NCBI GenBank assembly: GCA_945864585.1 | Contig: CAMBCF010000018.1 | Location: 1 to 53,298, forward strand | DNA: 53,298 nt | Source: Bordetella parapertussis | GTDB lineage: Bacteria; Pseudomonadota; Gammaproteobacteria; Burkholderiales; SG8-41 | Direction of reading: 5' to 3' | Part shown: piece after piece, positions 32,646-39,490 of the stretch | How the letters are laid out: each line of letters begins with the position of its first letter | Position numbering within the stretch: the first letter of the stretch is position 1 | The notes under the pieces: generated by a model | Seen by the model: the letters and a program-made list of their open reading frames with translations, nothing else | What the model was told of the DNA's origin: nothing | Database searches by the model: none | Made by a program: the position numbers and the translations under genes

Positions 32646-33641
32646 ATGCGCATCGTTCTGATCGGGGTCTCGCACTGGCATACCCCGTTTTATTCCACCC
32701 CGGTGCTGGCGATGACTGATGCCGCGATCGTTGGCGTCAGCGACCCCGATGCCGCGCGCGCGGCGCCGCTGGCCGGCAAGGCAAAGTGCCCGGTGTTTAC
32801 GGATTATCGGGAGATGTGCGCGAAGCTCAAGCCGGACTTTGCTTTCGTGCTCGGCCGCCACTGCGACATGGCTGCGCAGGCGCGCTTTCTGATCGACAGC
32901 CGCATTCCCTTCGCGATCGAGAAACCCTGCGCGGTCAATGCCGCGGAGGCGCATGACATCGCGCGCCGCGCCGCAAGCGCCGGCGTGTTCGCCGCAGTGC
33001 CGCTGGTGTTCCGCTACTGTCCGCTCATCGCTACCATACGCGAGCTCGCCGCAGGAGAACAAATTCAGTATCTGTCGTTCAAATTCGTCGGCGGCATGGT
33101 CGATCGTTACCACCAGCAAAACGTGGAATGGGTGATCGATCGCGTGACTTCAGGCGGCGGACCGCTGCTGAATCTGGGCATCCATTTCGTCGATCTGTGC
33201 CGCGTGCTTCTGGACAACGCAGAGTTGACGGTGAGCGGCGCGATGATGTCCAATCGCGCCGCCGGCCTCACCATCGAGGATCACGCCATCATGCTGATGC
33301 ATGGTGGCGGCGCGAGCTGCATAGTCGAAACGGGCTATCTATATCCGGCGCCGAACTCGGTGTTTGACATGCATTACAGCATCCGCACCGAAAAACATTA
33401 TTTTGCGGCGCGCGACAACGGGATGCTGGAAATCGTTACCAATGACCGGCAACGCACCGCGCGCGAGATGAAGCTGACCAATGTGTTTTTCTACCCGGAA
33501 TTCGTCCACGACACATTGCGCCGGGTGCGGGAGGGCCGCCCGCCGATCGCGGACCTCGCGGACAATGCCGCTTCGGTCGCATTGATCGAGGCGGCCTACG
33601 CGATGTCGCCACTCCCGGCTGTGCCGATTAGCGCCCCATGA
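32646..33641 (+). CDS. Gfo/Idh/MocA family oxidoreductase
   Basis: This 331-residue NAD(P)-dependent oxidoreductase should act on a sugar-like or cyclic polyol substrate. The N-terminal Rossmann strand MRIVLIGVSHWHTP departs from the usual GxGxxG. The downstream order is normal: VGVSDPDAARA, FTDYREMCAKLKPDFAFV and the EKP signature at residues 92-94 (FAIEKPCAVN). The C-terminal domain has GGGPLLNLGIHFVDLCRVLL, the usual helix with the catalytic His and Asp region. GGAGAAG precedes the ATG at 32646. It overlaps the convergent enoyl-CoA hydratase-like gene by 14 bases and has no partner on its strand. Confidence 0.82.
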   Translation: MRIVLIGVSHWHTPFYSTPVLAMTDAAIVGVSDPDAARAAPLAGKAKCPVFTDYREMCAKLKPDFAFVLGRHCDMAAQARFLIDSRIPFAIEKPCAVNAAEAHDIARRAASAGVFAAVPLVFRYCPLIATIRELAAGEQIQYLSFKFVGGMVDRYHQQNVEWVIDRVTSGGGPLLNLGIHFVDLCRVLLDNAELTVSGAMMSNRAAGLTIEDHAIMLMHGGGASCIVETGYLYPAPNSVFDMHYSIRTEKHYFAARDNGMLEIVTNDRQRTAREMKLTNVFFYPEFVHDTLRRVREGRPPIADLADNAASVALIEAAYAMSPLPAVPISAP

Positions 33642-34428
33642 ACACGGGTTTGCGTTTTTCCATGAATGCGGTGCGGCCTTCGGTGTAGTCCGCGCTGGCG
33701 AAGCAATCGTCCACCACGCGCTCGCATAAGGCATGGTCGCGCTGGCTGTCGTCTTTGGCGATTTGGTTGAGGCACGCCTTCACCGCTTTTAGTGTGAGCG
33801 GTGCATTGCCGCCGATGGTGTTGACATAGTTGGCGACGTATTCTTCCAGTTTATCCGCCGCCAGCACGCGGTTGACCAGACCCATGTCTTTGGCTTCCTG
33901 CGCATCGAACTGGCGCGCGGTGTAAAAAATCTCGGCCGTGTTTGCCGGTCCGACGATATCGACCAGGCGCTTTAACGCGTTGTATTTGTAGCCTACGCCG
34001 AGCTTGCCGGCGGGGACGCCGAAGCGCGAATCTTCGCTGCAGATGCGCAGATCGCAGGTGAGCGCGGTGCCCAGCCCGCCGCCCATGCAAAAGCCGCGGA
34101 TCATCGCAATCGTGGGCTTCGGACATTCGAGCAATTTGGTGGCGATGGCAACGGAGACTTTGTTGTATTCGGTGACGGCTTCAGCGGTGGCGCGCTTTTC
34201 CTTGAATTCGCTGATGTCCGCGCCGGAGACGAACGCTTTGTCGCCCGCGCCTTTTAACACGATGACGCGTATCGCCGGATCGGCAATGAAATCGTCTAAC
34301 GCGATGTCGAGCCCCAGCCACATGTCGAACGACATGGCGTTGCGCTTGGCGGGATTGTTGAAAGTGATCCAGCCGGCGGCGCCGTCTTTATGCGCGAGAA
34401 GTTTTTCGGTGCGGGTGTCGATGGTCAT
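33628..34428 (-). CDS. enoyl-CoA hydratase/isomerase family protein lacking both usual glutamates
   Basis: This 266-residue crotonase-fold protein has normal oxyanion segments, DKAFVSGADISEFKEKRA (residues 63-80) and MIRGFCMGGG (109-118). The first catalytic Glu position is Gly120 in GGGLGTAL, and the PE pair is P139-A140 in FGVPAGKLG. Both hydratase glutamates are therefore missing, so water addition is unlikely. Other crotonase reactions such as isomerisation, decarboxylation or thioester hydrolysis remain possible. It begins 18 bases after the family III CoA-transferase gene on the same strand, so the two probably form an operon that activates an acid as its CoA ester and then processes it. 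Confidence 0.83.
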   Translation of the reverse strand: MTIDTRTEKLLAHKDGAAGWITFNNPAKRNAMSFDMWLGLDIALDDFIADPAIRVIVLKGAGDKAFVSGADISEFKEKRATAEAVTEYNKVSVAIATKLLECPKPTIAMIRGFCMGGGLGTALTCDLRICSEDSRFGVPAGKLGVGYKYNALKRLVDIVGPANTAEIFYTARQFDAQEAKDMGLVNRVLAADKLEEYVANYVNTIGGNAPLTLKAVKACLNQIAKDDSQRDHALCERVVDDCFASADYTEGRTAFMEKRKPVFMGR

Positions 34429-34446
34429 GGGTATCCTTAAAATTGG

Positions 34447-35643
34447 CTACGGTTTGTCGGGCAGTAAGGCCACGCCTTGCGCGACCCAGGCATCAATTTC
34501 TGTCGTGCTAAAGCCGATATCCGCCAGCACCTCACGCGTGTGTTCGCCCTTGCCCGGCGTTTGCATGCGGATCGACAGATCATGTGTGCCCATCTCCAGT
34601 GGCAGTCCGGGAATGTTGGCGCGTTTGCCGTTCTGAAAATGCATGTAAAGCATATGGCCGCCCTGATTCAGATGCACATCGTCAAACAGATCGGACGGCC
34701 TGGCGAGTGGCGCAAACGGAATGTTCAATCGTTCCAGCACTGCGGCCATGTCGGCATAGGTGCGCAGCTTGACGATGTTCTCGACCACCGGCGCCAGCCG
34801 CTCGTGCTGTGCCGCGCGCTGCGGATTGGTTTTAAGCGACGGGTCGGCGAGCAGGTCGTTGAGTTGGTATTCCTTGCAGAAGGCGCGCCAGTGATTGTCG
34901 CTGGTGATGGCGATAAAAATGGTTTTTGCGTCCACGGTGGTGAAGGTTTCATAAATGGCCCAGGAACTCAATTTCTCCGGCATCGGCGGCGGCTCATTCC
35001 CGGTGACGACTTGTCCGGTCATGTGTTGCGCTACCATAAACGCGGTGGATTCAAACAGCGCGCTTTTCACCAGTTGCCCGCGCCCGGTGCGTTCGCGCTC
35101 ACGCAGCGCTGAAAGGATGCCGATGGCGCCGAACATGCCGCCCATGAGATCGACCACCGACGCGCCCGCGCGCAGCGGCCGGCCGCGCGGCCCGGTCATG
35201 TAGGCCAGTCCGCCCATGAACTGCACCACTTCATCCAGCGCCGGGCGATGTTCGTAGGGGCCGCCCAGAAAGCCCTTTAACGCGCAGTAAATGAGCCGCG
35301 GGTTGCGTTTTGACAGTTCGTCGTAACCCAGGCCGAGTTTATCCATGGTGCCGGCAGCGAAGTTTTCAATCAGCGCGTCCGCGGTGGCGATAAGCTGGTG
35401 CACGATGGTTTTGCCGGAATCTGATTTCAGGTCGAGGCAGATGCTGCGCTTGTTGCGGTTGTAGAGCGGGAACATCCCCGCGCCAAAGCCGCCGTTGTGG
35501 CGCGTGCGCTCGCCTTCGGGTGGTTCAACTTTGATCACATCGGCGCCCAGATCGGCGAACACGACCGAGCACGAGGGGCCCATCACGGTGTGGCCCAGTT
35601 CGATGATGCGCATGCCGGCAAGCGGCAGAGGTTGTGTGTTCAT
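34447..35643 (-). CDS. family III CoA-transferase (CaiB/BaiF)
   Basis: This 398-residue single-domain CoA-transferase would move CoA between carboxylic acids. It begins LPLAGMRIIELGHTVMGPSC and continues FADLGADVIKVEPPEGERTR and NRNKRSICLDLKSDSGK. The catalytic Asp is Asp165 in ASVVDLMGGM, followed by GILSALRERERTGRGQLVKS. The length matches the family. The ATG at 35643 begins the family N-terminus; the 26 upstream open codons are not homologous. It is the first gene of a likely pair with the enoyl-CoA hydratase-like gene and is divergent from the SDR gene at 35802. Confidence 0.9.
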   Translation of the reverse strand: MNTQPLPLAGMRIIELGHTVMGPSCSVVFADLGADVIKVEPPEGERTRHNGGFGAGMFPLYNRNKRSICLDLKSDSGKTIVHQLIATADALIENFAAGTMDKLGLGYDELSKRNPRLIYCALKGFLGGPYEHRPALDEVVQFMGGLAYMTGPRGRPLRAGASVVDLMGGMFGAIGILSALRERERTGRGQLVKSALFESTAFMVAQHMTGQVVTGNEPPPMPEKLSSWAIYETFTTVDAKTIFIAITSDNHWRAFCKEYQLNDLLADPSLKTNPQRAAQHERLAPVVENIVKLRTYADMAAVLERLNIPFAPLARPSDLFDDVHLNQGGHMLYMHFQNGKRANIPGLPLEMGTHDLSIRMQTPGKGEHTREVLADIGFSTTEIDAWVAQGVALLPDKP

Positions 35644-35801
35644 GATGACTTGATGTTGCGGCAGGGGTGAACCGTACGGAGATTGTAAAGGCGCATTATC
35701 GCAGCAAGCACGGCGTCGCACGCCGGCCTGCGGTATAGTGTGATGGCGGGCTTATAAGCAATGATAACAAATTGAAGTGATCGTTTTTGACAGGAGCAAA
35801 C

Positions 35802-36566
35802 ATGTTCAGTCTTGCAGGAAAAGTCGCGCTGATAACCGGTTCCACCAAGGGCATCGGCAAATCCATAGCCGAAGAAATGGCGAATGCCGGCGCGAAGGTA
35901 GTGATCTCCAGCCGCAAAGCCGACGCCTGCGATGCGGTGCGCGCGGAGTTTGCCGCGCGCGGGCAGGAAGCGTTGGCGGTGCCGTGCAACGTGGGTGACA
36001 AGGTGGCGGCGCAAAACCTGGTCGATACCGTCATCAAGCAGTGGGGCCGCATCGACATCCTGGTGTGCAATGCGGCGTCGAACCCGCATTTCGGGCCGTT
36101 GGCCACGGCTTCCGATGAGATGTTCGACAAAATCATGCAGACCAACGTCAAGAGCGTATTCTGGCTCGGCAATATGGTGTTGCCGCAGATGGGTGAACGC
36201 GGCGAAGGCGGTGCGATGATCATCATCTCCAGCATCGGCGCGCTGCGCGGCAGTCAGGTGCTGGGGCTTTATGGCACATCCAAAGCGGCGGAAGCGGGGC
36301 TTGCCCGCGCGCTGGCGGTGCAGTGGGGGCCGCAGAATATCCGCGTCAACACCATAGCGCCGGGATTGGTCAAGACCGATTTTGCCAAAGCGCTGTGGTC
36401 GGACGCCGCACGGCTTAAGTCACGCGAAGCGACAACGCCGCTGCGCCGCATCGGCGCGCCGAAAGACATCGGCGGCGTGGCGGTATTTCTGGCGTCGGAG
36501 GCAGGCTCGTTTGTTACCGGGCAGATGATCGTGGTGGATGGCGGGGTGACGATTGCGGGGTCTTGA
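35802..36566 (+). CDS. SDR-family oxidoreductase
   Basis: This is a 254-residue classical short-chain dehydrogenase/reductase. The cofactor motif is ITGSTKGIGKSIA (residues 11-23). The catalytic set is intact, with Ser144 in IIISSIGALRG, Tyr157 and Lys161 in YGTSK, and the TNVKSVF Asn. The C-terminus reads RVNTIAPGLVKTDFAKALW and FVTGQMIVVDGGVT, as in FabG-like enzymes that reduce 3-oxoacyl or oxidise hydroxyacyl substrates. ACAGGAGC precedes the ATG at 35802. It is divergent from the CoA-transferase/crotonase pair and could carry out the dehydrogenase step of the same acyl-CoA pathway. Confidence 0.88.
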   Translation: MFSLAGKVALITGSTKGIGKSIAEEMANAGAKVVISSRKADACDAVRAEFAARGQEALAVPCNVGDKVAAQNLVDTVIKQWGRIDILVCNAASNPHFGPLATASDEMFDKIMQTNVKSVFWLGNMVLPQMGERGEGGAMIIISSIGALRGSQVLGLYGTSKAAEAGLARALAVQWGPQNIRVNTIAPGLVKTDFAKALWSDAARLKSREATTPLRRIGAPKDIGGVAVFLASEAGSFVTGQMIVVDGGVTIAGS

Positions 36567-36694
36567 AGTTCTCAAGAGCGCAGCGAAATCGAATCGCCGC
36601 ACGAGGGCACAGATTTCTGATGTTGCCGCGATTTGCGGCGCAATGGAATCGACGATGCGCTGATGAGTGCTTGCCCGTGCACGCGCATTCGTCC

Positions 36695-36728
36695 TTGACC
36701 CGCAACGCCAGCGTATCTACAATGTAGA
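36695..36728 (+). promoter_or_regulatory. sigma-70 promoter with overlapping operator palindrome for mazEF
   Basis: TTGACC (36695-36700) and TACAAT (36718-36723) are separated by 17 bases, an almost ideal housekeeping promoter. The 13-base palindrome TCTACAATGTAGA (36716-36728) covers the -10 box. A MazE or MazEF complex bound there would shut off transcription, which fits the known autoregulation of such operons. The mazE ATG lies 30 bases downstream. Confidence 0.7.
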
Positions 36729-36757
36729 AACATACCGGTTTAACGCAGGAGGAGGCT

Positions 36758-37000
36758 ATGGACGCAGTGATCAGAAAATGGGGCAACAGTCCTGCGGTGC
36801 GGCTCAATTCGTCCGCCATGAAGATCGCGGCATTCGACATTGAGCAGCGTGTGACGATCAAAGCCACCAAAGGGCGCATCGTGATTGAGCCTGCCGATAA
36901 ACTTGAGTTCAAACTTGAAGATCTGATGGCCGGCATCACCCCTGAAAACATTCACGGTGAAGTCGATTTTGGGGGCCCTGCCGGCAAGGAAGCGCTGTAG
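36758..37000 (+). CDS. mazE: MazE-type antitoxin (AbrB/SpoVT fold)
   Basis: This 80-residue protein has a swapped-hairpin DNA-binding N-terminus, AVIRKWGNSPAVRLNSSAM, the standard start of MazE-like antitoxins. KGRIVIEPADKLEFKLEDLM follows, with a flexible acidic tail that should wrap the toxin. AGGAGGAGG precedes the ATG. The TAG stop overlaps the MazF GTG start by one base, giving coupled translation. The protein should neutralise MazF and repress the operon through the palindrome at 36716-36728. Confidence 0.88.
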   Translation: MDAVIRKWGNSPAVRLNSSAMKIAAFDIEQRVTIKATKGRIVIEPADKLEFKLEDLMAGITPENIHGEVDFGGPAGKEAL

Positions 37001-37344
37001 TGGCAAGGCGGGCTTACGTGCCAGACGCAGGCGACGTAGTCTGGCTTGAATTTGACCCCCAGGCAGGTCATGAGCAAGCAGGGCATCGACCGGCACTGGT
37101 GATGAGCCCCTCCCTGTACAACAGCAAGACAGGCTTGATGATCTGTTGTCTTCTGTCTACAAAGATCAAAGGCTATCCTTTTGAGGTGCGGATCGAAGTG
37201 AGTGGGCAGGCGAGTGTCGTACTCTCAGACCAAGTCAAGTCACTGGACTGGAAGGTTCGCAAGGCCAGGAAAAAGGGATCCGTTCCCGAAGCCGTCATGT
37301 TCGAGGTTCGAGCCAGGATCAAAGCGCTGCTTGTCATCAAGTAA
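37000..37344 (+). CDS. mazF: MazF-type endoribonuclease toxin
   Basis: This is a 114-residue mRNA interferase. The sequence follows E. coli MazF closely: YVPDAGDVVWLEFDPQAGHE, QAGHRPALVMSPSLYN, the IKGYPFEVRIE strand, and SDQVKSLDWKVRKARKKG with the conserved Arg/Lys-rich active region. It would cleave single-stranded mRNA at short specific sites and arrest growth when MazE is degraded. The GTG start overlaps the mazE stop, which keeps expression low. The length and motifs suggest a functional toxin. The recognition sequence cannot be predicted from these data. Confidence 0.9.
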   Translation: MARRAYVPDAGDVVWLEFDPQAGHEQAGHRPALVMSPSLYNSKTGLMICCLLSTKIKGYPFEVRIEVSGQASVVLSDQVKSLDWKVRKARKKGSVPEAVMFEVRARIKALLVIK

Positions 37345-37394
37345 TCGCCTGTGGCAATGCCCTTGCATCACATGCACACCCTACGAAAAAAATA

Positions 37395-38612
37395 ATGGAA
37401 AAACAGCACCGTAACGTCCTCGTACTCTCCGCCTGTCAGGCCACGCTGCAAACCGGCGGCGTGACGCTGGTTGCCATTACCGGGCTGGCGGGTTTGGCGT
37501 TGGCGCCGCATACCGCATTCGCCACGGTGCCGTTGACTTGTTATGTGATCGGCTCGGCGATCACAACGATTCCGGCGTCGATGCTGATGAAATCCATCGG
37601 CCGCCGCGCGGGCTTTCAGGCGGGCACCGGCATCGGCATGCTGGGCGCTGCGCTGTGCGGGCTGGCGATTTACCTGGCGAATTTCTGGTTGCTGTGCATC
37701 GGCATGGTCGTGATGGGTTCGTATACGGCATTTGGCAAGTATTACCGTTTTGCCGCGGCTGATGTGGCCGAGCCCGGTTTCCGCGCCAAGGCGATTTCGC
37801 TGACGCTGGCGGGCGGCATCGTCGGCGGATTTGTCGCGCCGGAAATGGCCAAGCGCACCAAGGATTTATTTGCCGAGCACGTGTTTCTGGGTTCGTACCT
37901 GTCGCTGATCGCGGTATGCATGATTGCCGCGCTGCTGTTGGCGTTGCTGGACATTCCGCGGCTGTCGGAACAGGAGCGCAAGGAAGGCGGCCGTCCCTTG
38001 CGCGAGATCATGCGCCAGCCGGTGTTTATCGTGGCGGCGCTGGCGGGAGCGTTGTCGTACGGCATCATGAATTTGTTGATGACGTCCACGCCGCTGGCGA
38101 TGCACGCGCACCATCATCATTTCAACTCGGCGGCGTTTGTGCTCGAGTGGCACGTGCTCGGCATGTACGGGCCCTCGTTCTTCACCGGCTCGCTGATACA
38201 AAAGTTTGGCGTGCTGAAGGTGATACTCGCGGGTATTGCGCTGTTGTTCGTGGCCGTGTTGTGCGCATTGGCCGGCACCGACGTGGTGAATTTCTGGCTG
38301 GCGCTGTTCGTGCTCGGTGTCGGCTGGAATTTTATGTACGTGGGTGGCTCGACGTTGCTCACCGAGTGTCACACGCCCGCTGAACGCGCCAAGACGCAGG
38401 CCGCGAACGACTTCGCGGTGTTTGTCACCATGGCGATTTCGTCGATGTCATCGGGACTGTTGCTTAACGCCAGTGGCTGGCACGCGGTGAATTACGGCAC
38501 CATTCCGTTTTTGCTGCTGGCGCTGGGTGCGACCCTGTGGCTGATTTGGCTGCGGCGCGGCGGCAACCCGGGTGTTGCGCCGGTGGCAGCGCAGGCGAGC
38601 CGTCAATCCTGA
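37395..38612 (+). CDS. MFS transporter
   Basis: This 405-residue inner-membrane permease has about 12 hydrophobic segments. The loop MLMKSIGRRAGFQAGTGIGM fits the MFS helix 2-3 signature. Near helix 7 it carries MTSTPLAMHAHHHHFNSAAF with four consecutive His residues, then WHVLGMYGPSFFTGSLIQKF. This His-rich segment recurs in a subgroup of uncharacterised MFS proteins, where it might bind metal or sense protons. The ATG at 37395 has only an A-rich leader. It follows mazF by 50 bases but is unlikely to be part of that operon. The substrate is unknown. Confidence 0.82.
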   Translation: MEKQHRNVLVLSACQATLQTGGVTLVAITGLAGLALAPHTAFATVPLTCYVIGSAITTIPASMLMKSIGRRAGFQAGTGIGMLGAALCGLAIYLANFWLLCIGMVVMGSYTAFGKYYRFAAADVAEPGFRAKAISLTLAGGIVGGFVAPEMAKRTKDLFAEHVFLGSYLSLIAVCMIAALLLALLDIPRLSEQERKEGGRPLREIMRQPVFIVAALAGALSYGIMNLLMTSTPLAMHAHHHHFNSAAFVLEWHVLGMYGPSFFTGSLIQKFGVLKVILAGIALLFVAVLCALAGTDVVNFWLALFVLGVGWNFMYVGGSTLLTECHTPAERAKTQAANDFAVFVTMAISSMSSGLLLNASGWHAVNYGTIPFLLLALGATLWLIWLRRGGNPGVAPVAAQASRQS

Positions 38613-38681
38613 AGTTTTGCGCAAAACTTTGTAAGCAATTGTGCCGGCGCACGCCGGTCTCCAGAGTATTATCATAAGTAT

Positions 38682-38831
38682 ATGTTTTTAAAGAAATTAT
38701 TATTTTTTCTCTACATCTGCGAGCGTTGTAACCGCCGGCACGCAACTGCGTTATTGGATGAGTGCCTAAGCCAAGCTGGAAAGTCCTCATTCTTTAAACG
38801 CCAACAGGCACACGCAAAGGAATTGCAATGA
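38682..38831 (+). CDS. possible 49-residue small protein upstream of mlaC
   Basis: A short frame begins MFLKKLLFFLYICERC, has a hydrophobic N-terminus, and ends in a TGA that overlaps the mlaC ATG as ATGA. No ribosome binding site is visible before its ATG, and the region is more AT-rich than its surroundings. It could be a translationally coupled leader or chance. The product is not recognised. Confidence 0.2.
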   Translation: MFLKKLLFFLYICERCNRRHATALLDECLSQAGKSSFFKRQQAHAKELQ

Positions 38832-39436
38832 TCAAAAAAATGACGGCGATTTTGAGTGCGCTGCTGTTGATGAGCGGCGCGGCCACCGTGGCAATTGCGC
38901 AGATAGCGCCCGACGCGCTGGTCAAGAGCACGGTAGATGAAGTGTTGTGCGTGATCAAAGCCAACAAAGACCGGCGCCTGCTCAACGACGTGGTGGAGAA
39001 AAAAGTACTGCCCCATTTTGATTTTCAGGCGATGACGCGCCAGGCGGTCGGCAGACACTGGCGCGAGGCGACGTCCGCGCAGCAGCGGTCGCTCGAGAAT
39101 GCGTTTCGCGCACTGCTGGTGACGACTTACACCACGGCGTTGACGCAATCGAGCACTGCGGATCAAACCGTTGAAGTGCGTCCGCTGGTGGTGCGCCCTG
39201 CGGATGATGACGTTACGGTGAGAACACTGGAGAAAGATTCGTCTCGCAAGCCGCTGGCGGTGGATTACCGTCTTGCCAAGGCGGCCAACGCCTGGAAGGT
39301 TTACGACGTGGTGGTCGAGAACCTGAGTCTGGTCACCAACTATCGTGATTCGTTCAACAGCGAAATCGGCAGGGCGGGTATCGACGGCTTGATCAAAGCG
39401 CAGGAGGCAAAAAACCGGGTGAACGCCGCAGGTTGA
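38828..39436 (+). CDS. mlaC: MlaC-like phospholipid-binding periplasmic protein (Ttg2D)
   Basis: This 202-residue exported protein has signal peptide MTAILSALLLMSGAATVAIA, then QIAPDALVKSTVDEVLCVIK. KVLPHFDFQAMTRQAVGRHW and YTTALTQSSTADQTVEVRPL are hallmarks of MlaC, which shuttles phospholipids between the outer-membrane MlaA complex and the inner-membrane MlaFEDB ABC transporter. The C-terminal VYDVVVENLSLVTNYRDSFN is also typical. AAAGGA precedes the ATG. The other mla genes are not adjacent, so this copy is an orphan or paralogue. It is convergent with spoT across 54 bases. Confidence 0.85.
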   Translation: MIKKMTAILSALLLMSGAATVAIAQIAPDALVKSTVDEVLCVIKANKDRRLLNDVVEKKVLPHFDFQAMTRQAVGRHWREATSAQQRSLENAFRALLVTTYTTALTQSSTADQTVEVRPLVVRPADDDVTVRTLEKDSSRKPLAVDYRLAKAANAWKVYDVVVENLSLVTNYRDSFNSEIGRAGIDGLIKAQEAKNRVNAAG

Positions 39437-39490
39437 TTAACGCGTTATCGCGCGGGGCCGAACTTTTCAGCCTCGCGCTGTGCCTATCCA

